Below, one piece after another: positions 1 through 11,612 of a stretch of 64,000 nucleotides of DNA. The position numbers and the translations under genes are program-made. The stretch lies in contig JAGPNK010000008.1 of NCBI GenBank assembly GCA_020746835.1, forward strand, positions 186,001 through 250,000, in the 5' to 3' direction. This DNA is from Stachybotrys elegans. Lineage: Eukaryota > Ascomycota > Sordariomycetes > Hypocreales > Stachybotryaceae. Each line of letters starts with the position of its first letter. Position 1 is the first letter of the stretch. Below the pieces are notes generated by a model. It was not told the origin of the DNA. It saw only the letters and a list, made by a program, of their open reading frames with translations, and did no database searches.

Positions 1-560
1 CCCCGCTGGAACTGCTGGGCGATAGGACCGCCAGCGGGAGGAGGGGGGCCAGGAGGATAGCCCTGCTGGCCGAAGCCAGGCGGCCCTCCCATAGGGTTGC
101 CCATGGGGGCCATGTTGGGAGGATAGCCGACCGGCGCGCCGGTGTTGATGGGAGGAGGACCTCCAGCCATGGCGGCGGGCGGGGTACGGGTGTTACCTGG
201 ATTCGTGAGCGGGATGTTGCGACCTAGACCAAGCGGTGCGCTGATCGAACCTTGGGGATAAGCGGCTGCGTAGCTGGGAGGGCGGTTCGCTGCTGAAGGG
301 GGCGGATGATTCATGGGGAGAGTGGTTGTGGATGATGAGGCTCCAAGGGGAGCAGTCTGACCGGGGAGTGGGAGCTGGTATTGCTGCTGGGGCGGCGTTT
401 GCGTCTGCGTCTGCGTCGGCTGCGGCTGTTGAGGTCTCTGGCCGGGAGGAGGGGTACTGGAAGGGAGGGATGCTCCCTCAGGGCTCTGGATGCTGCCGAC
501 TGACGACTTGCGTTTTCCGAACCCAAAGGCTTTGGTTAAGCGGGAGTTCATAGAACTCAT
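1..560 (-). CDS. Proline/glutamine-rich protein, N-terminal part (cut by window edge)
   Basis: An open frame runs from an ATG at 560-558 to the window edge without a stop, about 186 codons. The N-terminus carries a basic aromatic patch (RLTKAFGFGKRK, about residues 7-18) followed by low-complexity sequence rich in Pro, Gln, Thr and Gly, including QTQTQTPPQQQ and PPGFGQQGYPPGPPPP. This suggests a disordered N-terminal tail with the folded domains lying beyond base 1. I do not recognise the family. A competing frame at 311-526 gives an Arg/Ser-rich peptide and is a shadow. The start is chosen as the first ATG of this frame; the frame stays open a little further upstream, so an earlier start or a 5' exon is possible. 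The gene is divergent from the glucokinase gene across an unusually long 5.9 kb interval. Confidence 0.6.
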   Translation of the reverse strand, partial: MSSMNSRLTKAFGFGKRKSSVGSIQSPEGASLPSSTPPPGQRPQQPQPTQTQTQTPPQQQYQLPLPGQTAPLGASSSTTTLPMNHPPPSAANRPPSYAAAYPQGSISAPLGLGRNIPLTNPGNTRTPPAAMAGGPPPINTGAPVGYPPNMAPMGNPMGGPPGFGQQGYPPGPPPPAGGPIAQQFQR

Positions 561-3500
561 ATGGAAGAGGAAGAAGAGGGGAGAATCCAAATGGGGGAGC
601 GGGCGCAGGAGGAGAAAAGAAAGGTGAGAAGGCACAGGGTCAAAGGATTACGATGGAGAGGCGCTGGCTGGGTAGGACTCCTCCCTTAGTCGGTCGCAGC
701 GAAACCTAATGGCGAGGCGCAGAGAGAGGCTGTAGGACAACCGACGGGGAACTGTGATTGGGGACTCGAGACTGGACAGCGACGGGGGAGGGGGGGAGGG
801 GAACCAAGTGCATGCAGAAAGAATCGGGGACAGTCAGAAATTAGCAACAGTCCCCCGGGCGGCGGATGAGGGGTGTGGTCAGGTCGGGTTTAGGTGGCGG
901 GTTTGGGCTCAGAGGGCAACCTGGTACGGGAAGGTTGTAGGGCAGGTGCTAGCGGCCTACAGCTTCTTGGCTCCTGCTGGCCTGTGCTGGACTGTGCTGG
1001 ACTGTGCTGGGTTGAGAGGTGCCTGCCGCGCCCACGTTGATTTTTTTTCCCTTTTCCTTTTCTTTTGGTTTTTCTTTTATTTTCTCTTCTTCTGATTGTT
1101 CGGCCCTGGGTTTTGATTTGATGGCTCGGCTCGGCTTCGGTCAGGGCCAGAAATGGGCTGGGCTGAGCAGGCGAAAGTACCTTTCCTTGAAGACCAGCTC
1201 TGGGGTTGTTAGCAGGTGATAGAAGTGTTTGGCCACAGGCGTTATCTACAGCTCTAGTATGGGCTGGACCTGATCAGGCAGGCAGGCGGGAGGCGGGAAG
1301 CACGATGTCGGTGCTCCGTATGTAGGCAAGGTTGTAATAATAAGTACTCGCTTGCCCCAACTGGGTCCGTCCAACAGAGCCCAGAAGCGTTGCCGCCTGA
1401 GGCAGTCGACAAGCGTTATATTGACGCCGTGGCTGAAGAAGGCCCCAAGTGGTGCTAATCAAGAGCCGATCCCAGTCGAGCAGTTGAGCTACAAGAGGCG
1501 GGTTAACCAAAAGCCAGTCAAGCCGTGGGGTAAGGTAAGGACAATGCCTTTTGGTCAAGATACCTGCCGCCCTGGTGTGCCTCTACGGCGCACGTCTGCG
1601 CTCAACCTGCTGACGGGGTGGCCGGGGATTCTCGACAATATCGGATGATGCTCCGTAGGTGCTGTATTACGGATGCACCGTGGCCCTGGCCTTTGCTGCA
1701 GCTCCAGTCCACAGTCCACCAGCGGCTGAGCGCTCGAGTGCGAAGGACTAAGAATCGAAGGAGTTCTAGCGCTGGAGAGGATTCACCCCGAGGTGGGTTC
1801 TGAAGGGTCTAGAGTGGCTCTAGGAGGGGACCGCTCCCTTATCACCAGATTAGTCGCAGGCTGAATGGGTTATTGTAGGAACCAAACGCCGGTGTTGGCT
1901 GGTTGCCTGTTTTGCTTCTCTCGCGTCCCTTTTTCACGGCGGTTCAGGGTATCTGATGTCATTCCAGTACAAAGGCTTTTGGCTTGTGGTATATGAATAG
2001 ATATAGGTGGTGCTTGGAGGCTGGGTGAGGCGTATTTGACAGGACGTAAGCGCTGGCTGTGAATCAGGCGAGCTGTGTCGAGGCTGGATATCATCATGAT
2101 CGGTTCCTACACAAAACCTCATTTATTGCCGTCGCGGATCATGGGCTATTATTAATCCAGAGCATGGCGGATTGCGTACAACCAGTCCTGTGATGCCCCA
2201 TGCACATCATTGCTCACAACCGGGTGGGCGGTGACAGTCGGTCAGTCACATGGCGCCATCGCTAAAACCAGCTTCCAGTATTCCACAGCCACAATTTCTC
2301 ACATCTGTTCTTGGAGTGGCTAAGCCATCTCCTGATATACATAGTATAAACTTACCTTAGTACGCCCTACTAGCCACAGTGCATTGCCTCTACTTGAACG
2401 TTGGTGGGTGAATGAGTAGACTTTGACCATCGGTGAACAGGTCCTTGTCGATGCATATTTTTTTTCTCGCCGTAAAATTTCTCGGTTTATTCGGGACGGC
2501 ATGCCACATGGTACATTCGTATTCTTGACTGGCTCGCTCTTCCGCCGGTACGGTAGGACGTTCGTAGGACTTTTGACCAGGAGGGTGTGATTGAGCTGGA
2601 CCCGCATAGAAGAAACTCTTAGACATGGAGGGGCTCTAATTGGCTTATGGTATCAACTCACAAGCATCTGCCTCGGTGGGCGTGCTATGATTTGTCCAGT
2701 GGAATGCAAGGGCGAGGCGTAGCTTGCTTATGCCCTGTTGTACGGCCTCGACATTCATCTTAATGACCATGGAACTCTACCATTGGGATTGTCGACGAAT
2801 CACGTTGACTTAGAATGGCAGCACTCTCCGGGTGGCTACCAACAAGCAATGTTGTCTCTTTGTTCCACGCAGTATGTGAGAGCAGAGCATCCTCCGTTGG
2901 TACGAAGCAGACAGGGCCAAGCCCTCCCTGCCTCCGTTGCTTCCCAACGCCTCCTCCCGTCTGGGGTTATTTTGCGCGCGCCTAGCTGTCCCATACCAGA
3001 GAACGATTCCGAGCGGCCAGCAGAGAATCCTGGACCCTCGCTTGTTGATTCGACGCGAGCGCACAGACTGCATATCATCTTAGTAATTCTATAAGCCTCT
3101 GCATCTTGGCCTTCTAAGACGGGCCAAGACCCCTTCCCCATTAAGACGCATTAATCGCCAGGCCATGGACTGCAATTCCCTGACAGGGTCGACACGGCCA
3201 AGCAGCGAACCAGTGTAGTGCCATTCGTTCTCGGTCCTGTCAGCCGCAGTCTCCCAAGCCCAAGGGCCCAGTAGGGCATCGATCTAGCCAGGCTCGGTAT
3301 AGCAGATAAATGCGCCGGCCGGTTTGACCTGGTTCACTATCCATCCACGTGGTCTCAGAGACCTGTCGTTCTCACTTCAGGGATCTCTACCCCGTCTTGC
3401 TCAACCGACTACCATCATGCCTTGGGGAGTGGTAAGGCTGAGCATGTATAGTAAAGGACCAATTAACATCAAAACGCATCGTATGTTGTCCAATAACGTC

Positions 3501-6492
3501 GTTGTGCCGGAGGGAACAGATATTTCAGCCTCCCACCTGGCTGTGGGATAGGGCCTTGGCCGAGCTTCACCACAAATGTGCAATAATGAGTCGGATCGTT
3601 ATTCTAAGATGGACGTCTTCCTCAGTTGAAAGCGGCGCTCGTGAAGGGAAAACCCGCTGCAAGGTTCGAGGGCAGATGGAACACCGCGAGTTAGATGCCA
3701 GAGCAGAGCCTGTAGTCGTGACGGGCTGCTAGTATGGTCGGTCTCCGGACCAGCTTGGGAGATCCTACTGAAGGAGCATAGAGTCTGGTCGTGTGCTGTT
3801 GCAGGCAGGATCTGGCCGGCGACATAATGAGACGGCGCACAATGTGTGCCCGGAATAGTCTTTCGATCGATGTTTTACAACTCTTGCAGTGTTGATCTGC
3901 CGCACGCTAGGGTTGTTGATCTTTCATTGCCTGCATTATATGCCGGGAACGAAAACGCAGGCAACACGGGAATGCCAGATAGTAGTTGATATATGCGATT
4001 CTGTGGACGTACACCTACGATGTCAATTAATCCGGATCTCAGTCGAGACCACTTCGCAATCGTCATACCTCAAAATTAGTGCCCACCAGCAGCCTCACCT
4101 GCAATTCGCAATGAACTTGGAGGTCCACAGATATTGGCACGTCCCGCAAATTACCCCGAATTCGGCCGTGGGATATCTACCTTTGCTGTCCAAAGAGATC
4201 CATCTTGTTTGACTGATGCTGGTGTTTATGATACTGAGTGTGGAAAATTACACGACCTGTTGCTCGAGCCGAAATCAGGATTTCCACGCATTGTCCAGAA
4301 GTTTAGCGAAAGATGCGGATGCCATCTGCTTTTTTTGGTGTATTAATTGTGCATGGCTGTGTCGTGGAGGCGGAACGCGAAATATGCATTCTGGAAGACA
4401 GCGGACGATGCAATGATGAAAGCATCTTCAGGTCCAACCTGTTTGCGTTTTCGTTTTCTTCGTCACTGACCCACTGCTGGCCTTGAAATGGAAAGCCCCT
4501 CCACCCCGCCGAAGTCCTCAACTGGGTGAGGCCATGGTGGATCGTGAGAGTGCCCGGTACCTCATATGCTAGGGACTAGGCGTTGGTGTTGGTAGCGCAC
4601 AGGCTTTTGCATGGGGTTTGGCATTGAGGCCACTTGACACAACACGGGGGCAAGTGCTGTCTGGGTAGCATCGACCGCCTTTTACTTCGTCTCGTCTGAA
4701 GCTGCCATTTCCACGACGCAGACATCGGCCATCGGTTGCTTTGGATCTGCAACACAGCGAGAGCAGACAGAAGCAGGTCGGTCTGTCCAGAGGCTTGCGG
4801 GGAGCCCGAGAATACCGTTCCTCGCACCGGAATCTGCGGTAACACCTTCTCAAGCCATTGGCAAAGGCGGGGGTGCACACAAATCGCCTTCACCGCGTCA
4901 CCTGTTGATCGTACCGACCGAGAGACCTCATGTTGAATCGTCCGTTCGTGAGCGACCAAACCCGCTTCGCCGTCGACGTTACTACCGCTTGACGTTTGTT
5001 TTTGGCCGTGGGTGGCTTGTCACCTGTTGATCAGGTCGCCTCAGGTGTGACGGAGCGCAACTTTTAGTGAGTGAGTGGCTTTCGCAAATCTTCCTCCCCT
5101 CACTCCTCGGGCGTCGTCGCGTCCACAATTACCTACAATTATTCTTCGCCAATTTTCCCTATCCACTCGGCTGGTGCAGCGGGCTGCGATATGTGTCGCA
5201 CGGCCAGCTGGACTGTTTCCTCCGCAATGCAATGCCTGCCAGCAGCAAGCGCAAGGCTGCATTGACCAGCAAAAAACACAAAAGATAACGGGCCGTTTCT
5301 GACGTAGCAATTCCTTCTGACCACGCACTAGCTCCCCCGACTACTCCCTCACCATTGGCGAGACATCCCCCCCTGCTTCTCCACGAAGACGCCGAGGCCT
5401 GGTGAGACGGAACCTTCTCCCCATAATCACAAGGGAGGAGTGAAAAAAGTGACAAGCTAGAACTGCATTCCCAAAGCCGGAGAAACAGCCCATACGTCAC
5501 GAGGCCTGTGGGTGAGAAGATGCAAACCCCCAAATTTCGGTTGGGGCACCTCGTGTGGTCCCTCTGTGTATTCTTTTTCTTGCTAACGCGCGGGTGCGAG
5601 CAGGTTGCTTTGAGTATAAAAATTACCTCTCGCAATAGTGCGGCTCGCGATCAGAGAAACCTCGGGCCGGGGCGCCAGTGGCGTCTTTGGCAAGTCAAAG
5701 TTAGGTTGCAGAGAGCGGCAAGGTTGCGAGGGGACGCAGGCAGGATCGGATACGGAAATGGCGGCAGGCGACCGCAAGCTGAGCGCCAGCAACCCGACCA
5801 GCAGCATCAGCATGCGACAAGAGACACCGCATAGGCGGTCTTCTGCAGTCTTCGGCAGCCTATGGTCCGTCATAGCTCTGCTCCTATTGCTCACGGTATG
5901 GACTGCCCCTCCTCTCAACCCCCCCTCATTGCACACATCACTGCATCATGCAAAAAGCCATCGAGGTGGTATTCCTGCACCTGAATCTGCACACGCGAGA
6001 GATGGGCCTCCCCGGCGGAGCTACGTTAGCTGGCTGGGTCTGGTGCTTGTCTGGGTCGTTGCGGGGCTTGGCATTCGGCGAATCTCCCCGCAGAGCCATG
6101 GCCCTTGTCACCCACCATCTGGAGACAGCTTGGAGCTCTAGGCAAGCAGCTTTCCTGAGCGTGATTTGGACCTGGGAACAACCCCGTTGGCGCCCGTGAC
6201 CCGTCTGCCCTCTCGCGAGCGATGACGATGGGCCCATCCCTGCACCCCATATAAAGAACTGCGTTGCCTTAGCACACGCCACTGACACAGCAAATAGCTC
6301 GACGCCAAGCTCCAGATCATACGCTTCCATTCGCCCTTTGCAAACTCTCCTTCGCATTCAAACTCTCTTTCCTATTCTTATATCTTCTCCGCGCTGCGCC
6401 CTTGGTCTGCTTCTTCGCTCAACGTCGCTTCCCCCGTCTGTCTCAACCCACCACCTCATCCCATACTACATCCGACCTCAGCACCCCTCACA
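561..6492. other. Long interval (5.9 kb) with no recognised gene
   Basis: Only short overlapping frames on both strands are present, none with a recognisable domain or with exons that join in phase. The left end (about 970-1012) holds a small tandem repeat of a 10-base unit around tgtgctggac, followed by a CT-rich stretch at 1038-1090. The right end (about 6300-6480) is CT/CA-rich, as is usual just upstream of a fungal start codon, and belongs to the glucokinase promoter and leader. Confidence 0.5.
6250..6255 (+). promoter_or_regulatory. Candidate TATA box of the glucokinase gene
   Basis: A TATAAA hexamer lies about 240 bases before the glucokinase start codon, followed by a pyrimidine-rich stretch typical of a fungal transcription start region. 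No experimental support; the position and match are all that is seen. Confidence 0.4.
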
Positions 6493-8339
6493 ATGCCTCT
6501 TGCCGAGGACACGACGCGAGTCGTCGAGCAATTCGACCTCTCCTCCGAAGACGTGAACAAGCATGTCAAGGAATTCCTTCGCCAGATGGGTACGTCTTTT
6601 CCTCCCCATGCCATCCATCCCAATCGCATCGCGCTCTAGAGCCATTTGCTAACTCTCGTCTCCCCCGCAGGTGAGGGATTGGAGAAGGAGGGCACCAGCA
6701 TCAGCCAGATTCCTACATACGTCACTGGAGTTCCCAATGGCACAGAAAAGGTGAGCGCGCGAGCCAAGGGCATACAAGGAGTCGCGAATGGCTAACACTG
6801 CGATATTTAGGGCCTCTACCTGGCCGTTGACCTTGGCGGCACCAACTTCCGCGTCTGCTCCATCATGCTGAACGGCGACACCACCTTCAACCTCACCTAC
6901 AACAAGGTCGCCATCCCCAAAGAGCTCATGGTAGCCAAGACAGCCAGCGATCTGTTTGCCTTCCTCGCCAAGCAGATTGAGCTGTTCCTCAGGGAGCACC
7001 ACACCGACCACTTCAACAGCCACCTGCACCGCCGCGCGACCTTTAGCGAAGCTGCCGGCTTCCGCGACGAGCACATTTTCCGCCTTGGATTCACATTCAG
7101 CTTCCCCGTTCAGCAGCTCGCGATCAACAAGGGCAACCTCATTCGTTGGACCAAGGGCTTCGATATTCCCGACGCTGTGGGGAAGGATGTCTGCGCCTTG
7201 CTGCAGACAGAAATCGACAAGCTCCATCTCCCCGTCAAGGTCGCAGCGCTCGTCAACGACACTGTAGGAACCCTCATGGCCCGATCTTATACGTCAACAG
7301 GAAAGCACGGGTCGCTCTTGGGCGCCATCTTCGGCACCGGTACCAACGGGGCTTACATTGAGAAGGTGGCCAACATCAAGAAGCCCATCTCGGGGGAATA
7401 TGACACCTCGACTGGCGACATGGTCATCAACACCGAGTGGGGTTCATTCGACAACCAGCTCAACGTCCTGCACACCACACCTTGGGATGTCGCGTTGGAT
7501 GCTCAGAGTGTCAACCCGGGCGTCCAAATGTTCGAGAAGCGCGTTTCTGGCATGTTCCTGGGCGAGATTGTGCGACATGCCGTGGTCGAGATGGTGAAGA
7601 ATGAGCAATCGGGCTTGTTCAGGGATCTCAACTCTAGCTACAACGACTGGGCCACCACGACGAGCATCAGTGCTCAGTCCGGCATTTTCAAGCCCTGGGG
7701 CCTGGACAGTGCCGTCCTGTCTGTCGCCGCCGCCGACAACACCCCCGAGCTATCTACCCTGCGACAGGAGCTTGAGGCGCTCCACATTTACACGCCCTCT
7801 CTGGAGGATGCGCAAGCCTTCAAGTCCATCTGCAATGCCGTAGGCCGCCGAGCTGCCCGTCTCTCTGCCGTCGCTATCGGCGCCATCGCTATCCAGTCAG
7901 GCAAGCTGGATGACCCCAACGAGGAGGTCATTGACATCGGTGTGGACGGCAGCTTGGTAGAGCACTATCCATTCTTCCGCGATATGATCCACGAGGCCCT
8001 CCGCGAAATTGAGGGCATCGGTGCCAAGGGCGCCGACAAGATCCGCATTGGTATCGCCAAGGACGGTAGCGGTGTCGGAGCCGCACTCATTGCGCTTGTC
8101 GCCTCGGGCATGGAGAAGCCTGAGGACTACAAGACAATCATCAGGGGGCTGGGCGGAAAGTCAAAGTCTACGTCTACTTTTGGTAAGAAGCCTCCCTTCC
8201 GGGAAACCATAAGTCGCGCATGCATAACTAACACACGCGCCCAGCAGAGGAATCGCCCATCACCACTCCGCTCCTGGTCGCTGCGGGTGTTTTCGGAGCA
8301 GCAGCAATAGCCGCCATGTGGTGGGCTAGGCGCCAGTGA
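6493..8339 (+). CDS. Glucokinase with hydrophobic C-terminal tail
   Basis: ATP-dependent phosphorylation of glucose to glucose 6-phosphate. Four exons join in phase: 6493-6589, 6671-6750, 6811-8182 and 8245-8339, giving 547 residues. Seen: the phosphate-1 motif LAVDLGGTNFRV (about 63-74), the catalytic aspartate in LVNDTVGTLMA (D209), the IFGTGTNGAY nucleotide loop, and the small- and large-domain organisation of fungal hexokinase/glucokinase. GLEKEG and the ISQIPTYVTGVPNGTEKG stretch are glucokinase-like rather than hexokinase-like. The last intron has a branch point ctaac and a tandem acceptor cagcag (8242-8247), so one Ala may be included or skipped. Unusually, the last exon adds a hydrophobic segment, about residues 526-543, ending in WWARRQ, which looks like a tail anchor. 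The gene converges with the Naa50-like gene, with 326 bases between them. Confidence 0.95.
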
Positions 8340-8665
8340 TATTTCCTATTTTCTCGTCTACATCCCCATAGCACGTTTGCCAGAATGCATTCGGTGGCGT
8401 TTCTGTGGTTTTTTCGAAGCTGTATATATATGAGTTCCAACGCCTTGGGAAAACGGATCTGCGGTTGTTGGGTTGGCCCTGGCGGTGTGTATGGCCAGTG
8501 GCTCTTTTGTTTATGATTTAGGAGGTTTTACGCCACGCTCGAGATTCATAGCCATGATAGTTTCATTGTTTTGAGCTTCTCAAATTCTATATCACAAAAG
8601 TACGTTTTGTGTGTCTAAGAAAATGTCTAATCCTTTGCTTCGTTGCTTTCTTTTGTTTTACAGGC
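8340..8665. other. Shared 3' region between glucokinase and Naa50-like gene
   Basis: Short convergent interval holding the 3' untranslated ends of both genes. No further gene seen. Confidence 0.6.
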
Positions 8666-9715
8666 TCAACTTCCAAAAGCCGCAGCAGGGTACGACCGGT
8701 CCTTCTTCTTGCGGACTGTAGAGCTGCTTCGAGAGCTCGCGCTGGACCCGGGCTCGCTACCCTTTCTTGGCAGTGTAAGAAGAGTGGGCGCCATGTCCGC
8801 CGGCAGGTCGTTCCATTCTGTCTCGGGTCGCTGGTTCTGGAAAGATTGTCCAGAGGGCGTTCTTGGTGGAGCATTTGTAGGAGAGGCCATTGGTGGTGGC
8901 TGGCTCGAAGGAGAGAGCAAGCCAGTAGATGCCACGGTTCTAGCAGGCATGGTCTTCAGGCTCATGGGGGAGACGGTACGTCTGACGAGCCATGCAGAGT
9001 CGGGACGTAGCTTGATGTAGTACCCCTTGATAGGCGGCTCCTGGCGTTGGAAACCCCGTCCCTCGTACCATTTCAGCCCTTCCTCGTTCTCCGTCCATAC
9101 GTGGGCCGAGATTGAAGTGACAAGCGCATCACATTCGTGGACGGCCGTGTGGATTATGTCTTCGACCGCAGCATTGATCAAGCCCTTGGAGCGATAGGGC
9201 GCCAGGAGACACAAGGACTGAATATAGATGGTGTGTGCCACATGTGGCTCTGACTTGGTACCGATCGGAGCTTCGAGACGGCACACAACGCCACCGACTA
9301 CCTTGGGTGCTTCGCCATGGTGTGCCCAAGTGATGACGCGGGAGAAGGGGCCAGAGAGGGCGGGGTCAATGGCTCGTTCGTAGAAGGTGTCGGGATAGCT
9401 GACAGGCAGGAGGAGAGAGTTGATTCGGCGTAGAGCAGGGACGTCTTCTGTCGAGATGCGGCGGACGGAAGCCTCAGACGGGATATCGGCGAGGGCAGCA
9501 GAACGGGGGGTCGCGTGGGAGGATACGGGCGCCGCGAGGGACGGTGTGGCGGAAGCTAGGGCGGAAACAAGCGGTGGAGGAGGAGGAGAGAGCGGGACAG
9601 CAGTGCCATTTGTTTGAGCAGGCGGCGCAGCATAGGTCGGAGTCTTTGGCTGGAAAAAGGAGCGGATCGAGGGCTGGGAGAGCTTGCCACCGGACGAAGA
9701 GGTAGGGAGGGACAT
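8666..9715 (-). CDS. Naa50-type N-acetyltransferase with N-terminal PIP-box
   Basis: A single exon encodes 349 residues. The GNAT core, about residues 85-246, matches Naa50 (San/NAT13), which acetylates N-termini starting with Met and supports sister-chromatid cohesion in animals. Seen: PVSYPDTFY (104-112), the substrate-site and catalytic equivalents Tyr164 (in IYIQSLCLLAPY) and His205 (in SAHVWTEN), and GLKWYEGRGF. The acetyl-CoA loop reads RSKGLI, so it keeps Arg and Gly of R/Q-x-x-G-x-G/A but has Ile in the last place. The N-terminus carries QPSIRSFF (14-21), an exact Qxx(I/L/M)xxFF PCNA-interaction motif, followed by a Pro/Ala/Ser linker. The C-terminal 100 residues are disordered and end in a Ser/Lys-rich tail. 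The PIP function is inferred; the acetyltransferase assignment is firm. Confidence 0.85.
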   Translation of the reverse strand: MSLPTSSSGGKLSQPSIRSFFQPKTPTYAAPPAQTNGTAVPLSPPPPPLVSALASATPSLAAPVSSHATPRSAALADIPSEASVRRISTEDVPALRRINSLLLPVSYPDTFYERAIDPALSGPFSRVITWAHHGEAPKVVGGVVCRLEAPIGTKSEPHVAHTIYIQSLCLLAPYRSKGLINAAVEDIIHTAVHECDALVTSISAHVWTENEEGLKWYEGRGFQRQEPPIKGYYIKLRPDSAWLVRRTVSPMSLKTMPARTVASTGLLSPSSQPPPMASPTNAPPRTPSGQSFQNQRPETEWNDLPADMAPTLLTLPRKGSEPGSSASSRSSSTVRKKKDRSYPAAAFGS

Positions 9716-11612
9716 GGCCGAAGGCTACCGAGAGAACGGGGTAGTAGTGGGTTGGGGGACAAATGCAGCGTCGGCCCGCCAAGAAAGGTAGTTTTAACGA
9801 GGGGATCTGAAGAGGAAAGGGAAAAAAAGATGGATGGAGGTGATCGGGCTAGAAGTCAAACGTCGACATGGCTGTGGAGAGCTGACTCGAGGAAAGGGCG
9901 AGGTGGCATGTGTCGAGTGGTGTGACGGGGGACCTGTATTAAAGGAAAAACCAAGGTAAGGTAACGCGAGGGGGATCAGCGATGATGGAATACAGGTGGG
10001 TAGGTCCGTCCACATGCGTGCCGGTGGCGGGCAGGCAAAGAAGGAAAGAAGGATACTAGAAGCAGAGAAAAGCAACGAAGGGTCCCTGCACGATGCTGCG
10101 ACAGCGGGTGTGTAAATAGGTTGTTTTAACTATGACGGGGGAGGCCTTTTGCATTCTCCCGCGTATCAACGTTTGAAGGAGAAGACGACGTGAGGTACAT
10201 GCTGCTGCAAGTATTTCCACCATGATTTCCATGCCATGGTTATCAAGTTGTTCTATTCGTCACCTACCTATATTAACGGGCCAGTTACGTTGCTGGCGCA
10301 CCATGAACCGTAAAGGAGAGAGTCGCGTTGCAGCTGATTCGTGTCAGCAGTCAGCAGCCAGCGCACAAGTCCGGCAGTGAATGTTCTAGCCTGACAATTG
10401 GATTTGAAATCTGCATCGATGCCACAGACACATGTCAAGTGACGCTGTTTACTTGTTCTCTGTCTCTCTCTCTCTCTAAATAAACGACGGGAGGTTAGTA
10501 GGTAGGTACTAAGGTACCTTGTAGCAAAGTACCCCACCCCCGAGCAACGGTTGCATGTTGCTTTTTCACCCTCACAAGTCCCTATGGGGTTACCTGCATG
10601 CAAGATGGGCATCTCGAGACCGGGCTGCCAAGTCCCCGCTAGGCCTCCTCGTCCAGTAGAAACGTGGGCTTTCGCCTGTTCAAGTCAGGCACCACGCCAG
10701 CTGGGAGTTGTTTCTGCGAGGCATGCGAACCCGTTTTTAGCAGACGCTTCGGATTGGGTTCATCAGGCGTCGACAAGGGAGGGGCTGATGGCCGCGGGCT
10801 CGCACCAGCCGCTCTGCCTGGAATGGCCAGCAGTTGTTCAGATGGGCGGTAGATGGAGATAGGGCATTTCGAAACAGTGTTGAGACTCGGGCTTGCAGTT
10901 GGGAGTTCGCTGAGGCTTGATCCGAGCAGCGTTCCCCAGCCTTTCAACGTGGAAGGTACATGCCGCTAAAGTACCCGAAAGCATCGGAGCCCCACCCGTG
11001 CTCCCCAATCTACCAATCTAGGGGATGGCTGGAGTGAATTTTTGGATTGAATCAGAGGCTCTCCCAGATTGCTTCAATACAAGGTTCATCAACTCCATCT
11101 GGGATGGATGCTTTTAGCCTGGGGCGAGTCCCAAATTATTCTCACCTTAGCACTGACTCTTGAGGCGTGGCCCCCCTTCCAAAACTTCATCGCATTGTAA
11201 TACCGTCCCTGGATTGGGGAAGGGAAAAAAAAAAATAAAAAGTAGTAGCCCGAAAACCACCTTACACGGGTCTAAATCTTACTGTTCGGAAAGTCCCCTT
11301 TTTGACTTGCCATTATCTTTCTTTGTTTCTTGTTTGGCTTTTTTTTGCAAAATCACGTTGCAAAAGAGCAAGCAAGCCCCCCTCGCGCGCTGTGGGATCG
11401 AGTTCGCAGCGCATCGTTCCGTCGCTGTGAATCCCGGACCCGGCGTCGGGCTTTCTTCCAAACCACCCTCGGTCCGTCCATCCATCATCCTCCACCCACC
11501 TCCCAATACAGTTACACAGGAAATCGGGTCAGGCTCTCGAACCCTTTCCCTCCTCCATACTTCTTCCCTCCCCTCCATCCCCTGCTCCCCTTGGTCCGTC
11601 GTCTTGCTCGTC
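9716..11612. other. Divergent intergenic region between Naa50-like and Sgf11-like genes
   Basis: About 1.9 kb with no recognised gene. It contains a CT dinucleotide tract (about 10460-10478), a TAGGTAC-type repeat cluster (10498-10520) and, at 11450-11600, a C/T-rich leader immediately before the Sgf11-like start. Confidence 0.5.

Noticed and set aside
5159..6357. Overlapping 108-167 codon frames upstream of glucokinase
   Set aside because: No domain, no in-phase exon joins; the region reads as promoter and leader.
6649..7227. 192-codon minus-strand frame opposite glucokinase
   Set aside because: It lies antisense to the glucokinase catalytic domain and has a shadow-like Val/Glu/Gly composition.
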